Shown here: positions 23,301 to 35,348 of the stretch, piece by piece
Layout: every line of letters begins with the position of its first letter
Numbering within the stretch: the stretch's first letter is position 1
From: Armillaria gallica
Taxonomy: Eukaryota; Basidiomycota; Agaricomycetes; Agaricales; Physalacriaceae
DNA: 64,000 nucleotides
NCBI GenBank assembly: GCA_037576215.1
Contig: JBANDB010000007.1
Coordinates: 5,363,001-5,427,000, forward strand
Direction: 5' to 3'
Program-made: the position numbers and the translations under genes
The notes under the pieces: model-generated
Seen by the model: only the letters and a program-made list of their open reading frames with translations
What the model was told of the DNA's origin: nothing
Databases searched by the model: none

Positions 23301-25758
23301 GATACTGCTGGCACCTCTTGGAGGCAGGTGGCTAAGGATACGTAGTTATAGCGTTAAGAGTACTTATATTGAGGAGGTCTACACGTCATGTCGAACAAGA
23401 GATACCGAAAACCCAACTAACGGTCATCCGTGCGATAATGATATGCGCGCGAACCGGCTTGCGGATAGACAAAAATCCTCGATATACTTATCGGTCGATC
23501 AGGTCCCCATAGATTTTGTTTCCTAGGAGCTGCAGTGCATGATGGATTGTACGCAAAAGACGTCTGTAAAAAAATTTGATATCAGACTATCACAGTTCTG
23601 ATGTCAGGACGGAGCCTTTTATACCCGAGCGGCCGGGCCCGTACATATGATATGATCAATCAGGCCCGGCTTCTTGACTGAACACCGAGTCTTGTTGAAT
23701 CTTGGCCTTACGAGCCCTTACGGCGCTGTCATGACTTGTCATGGCCTTTCTACGACCGGCGAAGACGTGACAGAGTTGAGACGCACTCTTGAGCCCCAAT
23801 GATTTCAGCGCAAAGGAGATATGTTTCCGACTTGACGGAAACGGTATCTGGAAACTTTTTCGGTGCCAGAGTTAGGTGTGACAGGAGTGTCGGTACTGAT
23901 CACTTTCTTTCCTTCCTTCCGTTATCAGGACACTAATTCTTTGTTCCTTTGCTGATTGATGGGTATTGAACATTGGTCGTCCATTGATCTATTTCCTGAC
24001 GTCATCATTGACCCAATTATCATCTAGATGCATGAGGTACACTTCTTTTTCATAAATATCTTTTATGAAAATACCCTAGCAAGCGCTCGGGCTAGATGGT
24101 GTTGTCGAAGTTCGGTTCAGTTCAGGACCGATACCTTTTGACTTGAATGTGAACACGAACGTCCTTGATCTCGGTGAACGTGAACGGGAACGGGAACTGA
24201 ACGGACGTTCGCGTTCGGTACCCGTTCATAATTTCAAATAGTCTTTAGGCTGCTGTGAGTCGCTGCACATTGATATCAGTGTGCTATTCATTTAATGAAC
24301 TCTGCACAAATATTCAGGAGAATTCGATGCATAACACCAAGCAGATTGCGATCATCTTGGCAATGAATTCTCAGTGTTTGACTGTTGGCTCAGCACTTCT
24401 TTACCTTGAGGTTCAAACATGTTCGAAGGGCGTTCAGACTTTTCTGGGAGTCTTTGAACCCAGAAGTGAACGGAGTGTACATTAGTTGAACTGAACCTCG
24501 CGTTCAGTCCTAGCGTTCAGCATTCGGACCGAGGTTCCAAACCAAGGATCCGTGAACAGTTTCGCGTCTGCCACCTAGCCACTGGTGACATGCTCCGAGA
24601 GCAGGGGGCCGAAGTTCGGCGATACTAGGGCTAAACCCCCTTACTGGAGAAAGCCAGGACTTGGTCAGCGTCAAATTCCTCGCCTGACCCCGACAATACT
24701 GCCTTACCGAACGCAATTTTGCAAGTCTTGTCAATGCCAAATTGTTAACGAACTTCAGACTGCTTTAGGCAGCATGGACCCGAAGATTTCGCAAGTCCTT
24801 TTCTCACACAACTTCGGGCCAATCTGCTGGTGGGCGTCAACCATCCAGTCTATCTATGCCGGTCTCAGCGCTGTTGGTATATCATGTTCATCTATAGAGT
24901 TCTTGCTATTCGGAACGCCGTTGATATTTCCGAAGCGAACCCTCTCGCGGCAAAATATGAGGTAGCGCCCGTGTCTATGATATGTGGAAGCAAATCTCTT
25001 TGAATCTAGAAGGGCCGGATGACATGGGTCATTATACCATCATGGTCTATTGAATACGAACTCTTTTGCGCCCATACCGGCTCGCTGACACCGCTTCTCG
25101 TGTTCAAGTTGCAACCTGAGATTCTTCTTACAGGCCACAGGATCACAGTCGATAAATATAATGCCAGCGCATAGGCACACCGCCGTAATATTTGTAGTCT
25201 GAACAGCTTGTGCGATGGGAATGGATCATTCAGAACATTTAACGAGACTTCTGTACTCTTCTTTTGAGTCCTGATCATTGTACGATTCGAATGCATGACC
25301 TGTTTGTAGTAAATAGCATTCGCCATAGGCAACTCCCAGAAGGGGAGTGTCTTCTATATTTACGTCTCCCAAATGTTTGCTCTTGGTAGATGTAGCAGCG
25401 AAATGAAAGCGTTTGCGAGTACTCGAACTTCAAAGTCTCTACGCTTTTTAAGAGGTGTCTACGCGTCCAGATTAGTTGTTTCACTCCAACTCAGCACATT
25501 CGGACCGGGTTTGGACTTGTGTTTGACCGGTCGGCTCAGACCTGACTCGGAAAGGTCGTTTTCGTTCTAGAAGAATCAGATTCGTTGTGAGAAGACCAAG
25601 AGAAAACACTCAAATTAGTTGAGGTCCTCATTTCCGTTATCAGCGGGATGAAATCTTCTGATCAGTGGGAGTAGCGGAACTTGCAAGAATCCGACTTCTT
25701 GAAGATCATGGTGGTAAGTGAGATATGAAAAGATGTGCACAAAATGAGAACCATGATG
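23301..25758. other. No gene recognised; GTTCAG/GAACGG-rich part at 24.1-24.56 kb
   Basis: Divergent region between the desaturase and P450 gene 2. Short frames only. The 24.1-24.56 kb part is rich in alternating GGTTCAGTTC and GAACGGGAACTGAAC words, similar in style to the hAT element at 37245, but no terminal repeats or target duplication were found. Confidence 0.45.
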
Positions 25759-25770
25759 TTGCCATGATGG

Positions 25771-26255
25771 TACTGTACTATTTCGACCGTATCTTCACGG
25801 GGTGTTACGCGTTATGCACATCTTCACAGGGCCAGATCTTCACAAGCGGTCGTCACCCGTTACGGTCAAAATACATCTTCATTTTGTCAGCAGGTTATAA
25901 GCAATCAGATTAGATAGGGAAAAATGTGCTAGCTGCGCAACAAGAAGTATCTGGATGCTACCATGCCTTGCTAAAGGGCACCAATCATCCCTTCTAGAAA
26001 AACCCAATGAGCACATTTAAACCCGATAGATGGGTCAAAAAGGGAAGACATGGAGCAAAGTACCCCCGATAGTGCGTCGCGCTCCTACAGCACTGACAGC
26101 AAAATTTTGCGCTTTTGACAGCGCAATCCGAGTTTTTTCAAATGCAAAATATATGATCTTCATCGGGCGCTGTTACGCGTTACGATCTTCGCCTATCTTC
26201 ACATAACGGACCCCTGTTACGCGTTATGTGAAGATACGGTCGAAATAGTACAGTA
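25771..26255. mobile_element. TIR element (485 bp) in front of P450 gene 2
   Basis: The terminal inverted repeats are at least 28 bp and perfect, beginning TACTGTACTATTTCGACCG (25771-25798 against 26228-26255). A 12 bp direct repeat with one mismatch flanks it: TTGCCATGATGG (25759-25770) and TTGCCATGCTGG (26256-26267). No transposase inside. A GTTACGCGTTA motif lies near both ends. The long duplication points to a Mutator-like or similar family rather than hAT, but the superfamily is not certain. Confidence 0.88.
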
Positions 26256-26547
26256 TTGCCATGCTGGTATAAAGCGCTCTAAAATTGGTCCCCAATAGAA
26301 GGTGCCACAAGCCCCTCGACGAGATCGAAGTCGTAAGATCGAAACGGTACAGGTTATCTCCGAGCTGAACGCTGACCCTGCTGGCGTTTGATCGGCCTTA
26401 ACTTGGCCAAAGTTCTGGCTATTGATGCTACAACTGGAGCATGCCGTACATATTTTGAACACATAACTGCGGTAATGGGCAAAGTTGGGCAAAGTTCCAG
26501 TGTTCTCCACATTCTTCGAAACTTACTGGGATTCGATCCTCTGTTCG

Positions 26548-28613
26548 ATGCACGAAGCTACGACGTATCTGGCTGGTTTTGTTGCACTCTACATCCTGTG
26601 GGGCTATTTGAGTGCGTTGCGGTGCCCACCTGGCCCTTTTCGTTGGCCAATCGTCGGAAATGCCTTTCAAATCCCTGCCAAAACACCCTGGCGTCGGCTC
26701 GAGAAATGGGGAAAGCAATACGGTACATAAAATCTCTATTCCAATATTCCGAGATCGAATGCTAAGAATTTCCAGGTGACTTGGTTTATCTTCGTGTATT
26801 TAACCGCCGTGTCTTGGTTCTCAACTCTTGGGAAGCCATCACAGACTTGTACGAGCACAAGTCGAACATTTATTCGGATAAACCTTGGAGAGCCATGGGT
26901 GAATTGTGAGTTGACATAGGGCGTATTATTGGCGTGCTCTCATCGTACCCGGTACCATACTAGGAGTGGATTTGGGCGCTCCCTGGCGATGAAACGCAAT
27001 GATGATGTGACAAAGGAGACCAGGAAGCTTCTCTCCGGAGAGTTCGGGCCTCGTGCAGTCAAAAGGCACTCTCATATCTTAGAAGAGAATGCCCGTCGTC
27101 TTTGCTATTGGAACATCAATCAACCAAGGACTTATCTCACCAATATACAAAGGTAGGTCTAGCTGTCTCATGAACGAACGGACGATATTTAATGATTTTC
27201 AGAATGGCTATGGCAAATATGTTGCGCATCACTTACGGTCATGTTGCCGAGGACGCAGAGGTTGATGAATTTGCAGCATTGGCAACTCAAGTTATGTTCA
27301 ACGTCAGTGTGGCGCTGTCTCCAAGCAGATATTTCGTCAATTTATTTCCGATCTGTGAGCTATATGAATCGGCATATTATTGGATTGACCAATGTGCTGA
27401 ACCTCTCTTTTTACAGTGAGATACATACCAACCTTTATTCCTGGTGCCTCCTTTCAGATACAAGCTGCGAAATCACGGGACCTATATAAACATTATTGGA
27501 CGAAGCCTTTTGATGCTTTAGTAGACCGGATGGTACGTCGTAAAATTAATCATCATGTCGAACCCCGTTTATTGACGCGCATCCACAGAAATGTGGAAAG
27601 GTTCTGCCCTCATTGTTATCCAACGCCCTTGAGGCCAATGGTTTTGAAAACAACATGTTGAATCCTTCTTATCTGGATCTGCTGAGAGATACTGGAGCGG
27701 AAGCCGGTGGTCGTAGGTTATTTCATTGCTCGCATCAGGATAATTATTGAATGCGAACATTCCAAGCCGGAACTGACACAGTACGTGTTACCTGGCATCG
27801 TGAACTTTCCACTAATTATATTCCTTAGATCGTTAGCACTACCACGTCTTTTTACCTCGCAATGGTTCTTTATCCAAATATCCAACGGCGAGCACAAGAG
27901 GAGATACTTTCAGTCATCGGGAACGGGAGACTCCCAAAACTTGCAGATCGTAATTCTTTACCATATGTCAACGCCCTCGTCGAAGAATTGTTCCGGTGGA
28001 ATCCGGCGGCCCCTTCTTGTAAGTGTTCCAACCTTGCTCCTTGGCTTTGTCAGACATATTTTTGGTACAGTGAGTCGTATCCTTTGGGTGCCCGACGTCT
28101 ACCGAGGCTTTGATATTCCAGCTGGCACTGTTGTCATTGCCAACGTGTGGTACCGCTATTCCTCTTCTCATGCCAACATCCCCGTGTATTGATACGAGTT
28201 TTATCGTGGGTAGGGCTATTACGCGAAACGAAACCTGGTTCCCTGATCCCGAAACGTTCAATCCTGAACGATATTTGAATCGAGATAAGGTCTCTAAAAT
28301 TCCTGAACCGACGAGTCTGGCTTTTGGTTTTGGTCGCAGATCATGTCCCGCATCTTATATTGCACTGGATACCGTATGGATGGCGGTTGCAATGAGTTTA
28401 GCTACTTGCACCATCCATCCCGAGGTCGATGGCAGTGGCAAAATAATTCTTCCGGAAGTCAAATACACCAGTGGAGCCGTTAGGTGAATATTTCACGCCA
28501 TTCTTTGTACGACGCCTAAAATAAGCTGCAGTCATCCTTGCCCTTTTGGCTGTCGCATATCTCCTCGGGCTGAAAGTGTTTATGAGGACTTGGATATCCA
28601 GCAAACGATGTAA
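26548..28613 (+). CDS. Cytochrome P450, CYP64-like (P450 gene 2)
   Basis: Paralog of the gene at 10302-12360, with the same exon pattern. Start MHEATTYLAGFVALYILWGY (26548) gives the anchor; the hinge PPGPFRWPIVGN follows. I-helix AGTDT, E-x-x-R as EELFRW, PERYLNRD, and haem loop FGFGRRSCPASYIA with the Cys ligand present. All introns can be read as GT-AG (or close to it) with an open frame, ending ...EDLDIQQTM and TAA at 28611-28613. About 500 residues. One oddity: the residue two after the haem Cys is Ala, where the family and its paralog have Gly. This may alter haem packing or mark early decay. Substrate unknown. A TIR element ends 292 bp before the start codon. Confidence 0.9.
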
Positions 28614-29143
28614 AGATATATGCAGTAACTTTTAGTGTTAAATGCGCCAGTTGCATTGTGTGACTCAGAGAGTAATGGTGCTGAGTATGCTTTTCAGTAC
28701 CAAGCTAGCCCATGCGAGAGAATCATACGTTCTGTTTTATCGCTCGTTGCCTTCTCTGAGACAGCCAGACCGATAATTCTCTGCAAAGGTGTTCTTAGGA
28801 AAGAACCTGGAGCAAACAGCAGAAATATTCACCAGAACCAACGTCCGAACACTCCTTGCAGCATCGGGTACTATGGAACGACCGCCTCACCGCGTTCCCT
28901 GCTCTTAACGACCAGCCGGAAGACACTCGACTAATCCTCTCGTACCAGTCCGTACAAGCTGTCCATCAATGGCTCTCCCGTTTCAACACATGCTTGATGC
29001 CCTTGCAGCTCGTCACGGTTTCCTCGCGTAGAGGCATCAAGATGACAACGTTCCCAACACCACCTTGTATCATCATGGCTGGACTGCCGGGGTGCCAAGA
29101 CGCGCTCCGCAGAAAAGCCATAGGCTGACTAGATGGCGGCTTT

Positions 29144-29204
29144 ACCACATGTTCTGGGTTGCCCTGAAGAAAGCCTTTCTTCAGGGCAACCCAGAACATG
29201 TGGT
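29144..29204. repeat. Perfect palindrome, 30 bp arms, 1 bp spacer
   Basis: Arm 1 starts ACCACATGTTCTGGGTTGCC (29144-29173), one C follows (29174), and arm 2 (29175-29204) is its exact reverse complement. Pairing stops at 29143/29205. A perfect 61 bp palindrome is very unlikely by chance and can form a cruciform or RNA hairpin. Confidence 0.95.
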
Positions 29205-31333
29205 GGCCGTGACGCCCGTAACGTCTGTGGAGATCCCAAAAGACCCCAACGTCGAGTAGAACACATCCCTCTCGCTCTCACCGTTGCTCGCCGGAAGTCT
29301 GTGCCAAGTCAGATTCCCACTCCTAGTAATACCCTGCTCGCTGAACGTTTGCAGGCCGCTTTGAGGCGAACAACCTGCCCCGACAATGCCGTCACCATTT
29401 TGGAGGCCTGGAGAAGTCTTTTAAGGGCAATATTTAGTGCTTATGGTCATCGAACAACGGAGGGAGGCGTTCTGATGATGGAGAGATCGAACTACAGAAA
29501 GGGAAAATGCCTGCCAATGGTATTGAACGAAGCGGCTTACCATTCCCGGCGGGCACATACGCGGCTGTCCCGGCCTCGCTCCCGGACGTCAGCGATAAGT
29601 GCGCTTTTACGTGCTAGAGTGTTGAGGATATGGTTTCACAGCCACCGGGCCGACGGCTACCCCGTCTTTGTTTTACCTTGATTTGATTTTCGCACCGATC
29701 ATTACCGCTTCTTGACTTCGTACCACGACCATCTACGTATCAGCACCCAGAATATACGTTCGTTCGAGCCATCACCACCACGTTCATTTCCCTGCCGACG
29801 TCTATTCCCAACAGCGAGTCCTTGAGGGGAGGAAGGGATCTTACCTCACCTTGATGGAGGGGAGACCAGGGGAGAGATAGCGCTGAGGTTTGGGTGAAGT
29901 CGTGCACCATAAATTTAATGGCAATCCACTTGAATTTGTGAAAATCAAGCTCAAATGTGGGTCTTTCAGTAAGGAATCAGTCAGAATTGCTGGGAACGTT
30001 GAAGAAAATGCGTTGTATCCTGGATATCGAGCAGTCGGCGTACCTCCAGGTCACAAATTCAGGTCTTCTCGGCATCCATTTGTCTGGAACCAAGGTCGCA
30101 GATGCCAAGACGGTAGAGAAAAATGGTACGAGTACAGCAGAGCGACATCAATGAAAGAGAAGGACCACGGAAAAGAGCGTTACTTATAACGACCCGGGGA
30201 CGCCGTGGGTCATCTCGCGCTGTCACCTTGTTTGTGGTGGCCACATTATACGATGACGATTCCCGTTCTAATCTATGCACGTACACGGAAGATGGCGACG
30301 ACGAGAGCTCCTCGTCGCACTTATGCTCGCCGTCATACTTCACCAAGGTCCGAGCCTAGTCACCGTCGTAGAACCTTTAGCTTCATTTTGAAGCACAGTG
30401 AAGATCGAGATGATAAAAAATCGCGATCTTTCTCACTTTCTGCCACCGCGTTGTTGCTCGCTCACCAGCACTCTTTGAGCCTAGCTGACTCGCCCTAGGT
30501 GCCACGAGACAAAGTGTTGACACCTCACATGCAGAGACCCAACTTGATGCAGACGTCCTATTTTGTAAACGCGATTCTCGACCGCGCACGGTCAAAAATT
30601 CTACTTCCCGTGGCTTCTGTTCATGATTTATTAAGTTCATCTTTGTAACGCATCAGCCTGACGACTCGGAATACAGTGACGCCACTGTCCTCGTTTCTGT
30701 TGCGTAGCTACATGCCTGCCTCGTTCTTTGTTGTCTGTTTCTGCTCTCGTTGTCCTTTATCCACGTCTCTTACGCCTTGATTTGGAGGGTCGTTGTATCC
30801 TGTCTTGATCATCATTGTCCAAAACGGATCATTCATAATTTGACCTTTGGAAGTTACCCAGACGGGCCAGACCCCATTATTATCACGAAGGCCTTTAATA
30901 TCTGTGGATGATTTCCTTACTGATCTACCAATCTAGGTATCCTTGCAACATCATGATTCGAGAGAGATAGGAAGGTACGGAGGCAGATTGAAATGCGAGT
31001 GTCAGACTTTGTTGCTTTATTGTCCCAGCTACTGTACTGATACATCTACCAGAGATTGTGCGGGAGCCAGACCTTGAATAGAACATTTACAGCATCTGTT
31101 CAACATGCGCTTCGAGGTTCGACATCATTCGGAAAATATACTCGATCCCATTGGAGACTGAGCTGGCGGCATCTTGTAAAGTTGGCGGTGAACCAGAGCC
31201 GAACCGCTCATGAGTCCATTACTTCAACTAGGGCCCGTCGCGAGCGCCGACGGTGACCTTGCTTGATGAGGGAGATATTAGTCTGAAGCCATGGCTGAAG
31301 TGGACTCATTTTCAAAGTGCAAAAAGCTCGCTC

Positions 31334-31354
31334 GGCGGCTGCAAAGCAGCCGCC
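31334..31354. repeat. GC-rich hairpin, 9 bp stem and AAA loop
   Basis: GGCGGCTGC, AAA, GCAGCCGCC form a perfect stem. Outer sequence (GCAAAAAGCTCGCT and AGCTCGCATTTTGC) pairs in part. Function unknown; could be a terminator-like or regulatory hairpin. Confidence 0.6.
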
Positions 31355-31818
31355 AGCTCGCATTTTGCATGAATGGTACTGAAGTCGTGCTGTCGAAGCC
31401 TACTTTGCCAGTACGAATAGCATTTGAGTATCGGACCAAGGTACTTGCACTCGTCTCTGTTCTGTAACATGAATTTTGCCTGACATGTGAGGTGGCAGTT
31501 TGTTTAACAACTCTTGCCCGGTGAAGTCTCCCGAAGACCTCTTCTCATTCTCGCATGTTAGAAGCGCGACGCGGTTGGACGATGAGTGCCTAGTTGCGGT
31601 CCGCACAGTCAGCAGCAACCAATAGGGATTACGGGCAACTGTTGGTTGACAAGTTGCAAGATGGAAACAAGATGCGGAGATTATCCAGATCCATGTACTT
31701 AGCGGGATTGGCTAAGTAGGACGTTTAGAAAGCGAAGAGGGCCTACTTGGGGCTACAGCCTTTAGGTCTGTCCTTTCTGCGTTGGGGCGGGTGCCTTTGG
31801 GGCCCGAGGCTCGACAGA

Positions 31819-32010
31819 TATTTGGTTTTATTGTTCTTTGAGGTTACAGTTTTCGGAAACATCGTGTGTTGGCATTGCGCAAGAAATTCAGTGTTTGGCA
31901 GTATTAGTTTTCGAAGTTACAGTTTTGGGAAGGAGTGAACTTTACACCGACCAAGCTACACGTAGTATTTGGCGGTATTATTTCCCGAAGTTACAGTTTT
32001 CGGGCATCCT
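31819..32010 (+). repeat. Diverged tandem repeat, period about 73 bp, 2.6 copies
   Basis: Units start TATTTGG or TGTTTGG at 31819, 31892 and 31966 (73 and 74 bp apart). Each carries GGTTACAGTTTT or AAGTTACAGTTTT about 25 bp in. It lies 510-700 bp upstream of DUF6534 gene A. Confidence 0.8.
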
Positions 32011-32480
32011 CGGCCATACTAGAAAAGGACGGCTGTCACCTTGGGTAGACCTTCTTTTCAAGCAAGGTAACATCAAGTTCACTGAGAAGTTAACAGGCCT
32101 CTTGACTCTAGGCACTGCCATCTTTGGATCAGGCTTTCCTTATATGGCGGCGGTGTTCAAGCTTCGACACAAACCCGATGCATATTTGATGTACCTGAGG
32201 TCCCCGATCAGATACTATGCGCCCTCTACTTGGTTGGTCAGTCATTTGATTGCTGCGGCTACAAAAAAAATAGCCACCACGAATGTTGTATTCCGTCGGC
32301 AGGTTATCCGGTGAATCTGCCTGTGCTCGTAGGAAAGGATCACTCTTCCACATGATGAACTGTAACTGATTGACCAGTAGACAAAGGAGCGAAGCAATAC
32401 TTTCGAGCGCTGGAGGAGCTGTCCCCCATTGTTGTGTATCTAAAACGAGATCCCCGTCATCAACGGGAGGACCCTCGTGA

Positions 32481-32487
32481 TATAAAG
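32481..32487 (+). promoter_or_regulatory. TATA box of DUF6534 gene A
   Basis: TATAAAG sits 43 bp before the start codon at 32524. DUF6534 gene B has TATATAAG 48 bp before its start, so the spacing is shared by the paralogs and implies a very short 5' UTR. Confidence 0.55.
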
Positions 32488-32523
32488 CCAGCAATCTCAT
32501 TTTCTCGCCTCACATACATTCAA

Positions 32524-34520
32524 ATGGCTGAAGGTTCACTAAACGGTACTTTTGGTGCATACCTCATCGGTGTCATCGTATCATCATGGTTCATTAACCC
32601 CAAAATGCATTCTTCTGTTTTCTGATCTCCTCGTATATGTAGCCTGTTTGGCGTTACCTGCACTCAAACCTGGTACTATTACACGCGCTACTCTGACGGT
32701 ATCGTTCTCAAGGTCTTTGTAAGCGTTTAGATCCCTCTTCTCAGCGACCGGGCACTGATAGACTCGCAGGTTGGCATTATATGGTACCACTCATTGTCAC
32801 CAATCAAATGCCCGAGTCCCGACTCTCATGGGTTTGCATAGGATTTTGGAAGTTTTACATGTGGTTTTCGGCAGCCATGCTATTTACTATTATGTCATCC
32901 TACATTATGCGGATCCAGCTGCTCTAACTAAAGCGACCTGGTAAGTACTATATTTTTCACGCAAGAACGAGAAGACTGAAGTATTTGCCAGGTCGGCATC
33001 TGTGAGTTTTTCACATCCATCTTCGTGGGCTCTTACCTACAGACGCCAACTAGTTCAGCATCGGAATAACAGTACGTGGTTTAACGCCGTCTATAGCTCC
33101 TTCTTGTTGTCTCTAACGAGGGTGATCATAGGGCCTTACTGCCTTCCTTGTCTACTTATTTTATGCTCGACGGATATATTATTGTTGCTGCAGTTCTCTT
33201 GATCCGATTACCACCTTCTGATATATTTTATGCAGTGTCGAACCACAATGTTTATCTAGTAGCCGCCATTGTGAGATTCCTATGCTGGGCGTTGTTCAGT
33301 GATGTTTACCTTAGAATCAGGTCATCCCTTCTTTCTGCCGCTTAGGTGAGTACCTCATACTCTTCTTCTACTTTCCGTAACGCAGCCCCCACCTAGGAAC
33401 TAGCTCAAGTACGTATTTAAGTCTTATATGAAGGATGTTCACCGGAAGTTATCCTTCTTGCATTTTAGGTGTCACCGGCTATAGGTTAGGACTGACAGTG
33501 GTTCTCAGGTGTCTCTATCTCATTATCGTTTTTAGTATGCATCTGCAGGATTTCGTTCTGTTTGAACACCCCATTATGGCTGTAAGCATTTGTTGAACGT
33601 AATCTTGATTAATATCTCTCTCCATTACACAGGGCATCGTCAGGGCTTCCTTGACTCTCTATGTTGTGACAGATCTCCTGGTCGCTGTCTTACTTTGCTA
33701 TTTTCTCCACCGGAACCGGACGGGAATCAAACGGTACGGGAATTGCACATCGCACAGTCAAATTGACAGAGGATTCAATGACATTATAGTACCGACACGA
33801 TGATCAATAGACTCATGGTCTACTCTGTTCACAATGGCCTTATTACTGCGTAGAGACATACCATATTCCTATGCTGTCGTTTTCAATAACAAATTCGTCT
33901 TTAGGGTTGCTGATATCTTTGTCATGGCCTTCGTAAGTTGCTCTATCATCCCCGCACATACACTGACATTGGAGCTTCTCAGAACATAGCTTACCCTGAA
34001 GACCTCATATATCTGGCTGTCTACCAGATAGTTGCCAATTGTATGTGAAACATATCTGTTGTCCGACACTTGGGCTAACGTGCAAACTATCTCAAGTATA
34101 TTCGAACTCCTTCCTTGCTACGTTCGTTTTGTGATTCCCCAGACGATCATCTATCCTTACGATCTCGTTTCAGGTTGAACGCCCGTACACCTGCTAAACC
34201 GGACAATGATGATTTTTCAACCAATGTCAACACATTGAATCTCTCCGCCTTCGGCGCTGCTCATGATCAGTCTTCTGCAGATACTAAGAGAGCCAACATG
34301 AACAAGGTGATACACTCCTGCTTGTTTCTTGTCCTCATGCTGAACAATTTTCAAAACATTCTAGCAGCACATTGATATTACTATCACATCCACAGTAGAT
34401 ATCACGCCGGGTGGTGCTGATGGAACCCCTTCTGTGAGTAGTTGTATAATGATCTTGCATATTGATACTTGTTCATCTGACACACAGACTAACGCTGGTT
34501 CTAAAGTTGTAAGCTTGTGA
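32524..34520 (+). CDS. DUF6534 multi-pass membrane protein (gene A)
   Basis: Start MAEGSLNGTFGAYLIGVIVS, then LFGVTCTQTWYYYTRYSD, then a segment with HVVFGSHAIYYYVILHYADP, then LTAFLVYLFYARRIYY. The family core follows: TDLLVAVLLCYFLHRNRTG, then KRTDTMINRLMVYSVHNGLI, then EDLIYLAVYQIVAN and VYSNSFLATLNAR, which match the DUF6534 domain of Agaricomycetes. About seven membrane segments are expected. The gene has about a dozen short introns; small exons around 33000-33130 and 33340-33600 are uncertain. The polar tail ends ...NAGSKVVSL, TGA at 34518-34520. No biochemical function is known for the family. Gene B at 53459 is a close paralog. Confidence 0.85.
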
Positions 34521-35348
34521 AGAAGAAGGAAATGAATGTGCGACTTATGTGTTGTGTTTGTTCTGCTACTATGCGAACAGATTTTCTAAGCTCTAAACTC
34601 TATGTGCTGTGTACTATCGCCTTTGCTATATGTTGCTGTTGTTAAATTTACGGCAATGTGAACACATCCTGTGATGGCAAGACAGGAAGTGTTAAAATGA
34701 ATACCAACTGCCCGGAGCCCCAAATGATACTGTACATATATATAATATCTGTCTAAGTATCAGATAATGGAAACCAGAGCGCAGACGCGAGAACATACAG
34801 ATCATATGATTGCGTCCGGACGGTTGATGTAGAGTAGCAAACTAGTAGAGGAAATCAGCGAGATGCCCTAGGGAAGGAAACGAGACTCACGCGCTCCAGG
34901 AGTTTCCGACCGTGGTCTCCGGGAAAGGCGCTCGGCCAAGATAATAAAAGGAAGTCGGTTAGGAGTCCGAGTGGGACTCGAGTCCTATTTGCCTGATTTT
35001 AGTCGCGCCTCCCCCTTGGATCATTAGTGGCGGCCCGGGCAACATCGTGAGGAGAAGGAAGGAAGGAAGTTTTGGATGCGAGATTGTGATCCCACGTCAA
35101 AAATCGGGATGCTCGAAGATGAGGGTATTAGGCGACAGTGATGGGGACATCGGCGGATATATCACCGTCGTCTTGGTGGCGTCTAAGATAGTCAGGGTAC
35201 TTGACGTCAACACATAGTACATCCACGAAATATGAAAAACTTTTCATTGAACAACACAAGGACAACAAGAATATTGTATCGATCCAGAAATTGTAGGTAA
35301 TCTAATCCAAAAATTGCATAGGACAATCTGGAGCCGGATACCATTCAA
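34521..35348. other. Intergenic, no gene recognised
   Basis: Between convergent DUF6534 gene A and the hydrolase gene, so it should hold both 3' UTRs. Short frames only; no repeats with clear ends. Confidence 0.55.

Larger units (their letters stand above)
28614..32480. other. No gene recognised; palindrome, hairpin and tandem repeat
   Basis: A 3.9 kb stretch between P450 gene 2 and DUF6534 gene A. A 182-residue frame at 29133-29681 runs through a perfect palindrome and shows no known domain. Structured DNA at 29144, 31334 and 31819 is listed separately. Confidence 0.45.

Noticed and set aside
24100..24560. GTTCAG/GAACGG-rich stretch as another hAT element
   Set aside because: No matching ends or 8 bp direct repeats found.
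29133..29681. 182-residue frame as a gene
   Set aside because: Runs through the perfect palindrome, has no domain, and starts within the arm region.
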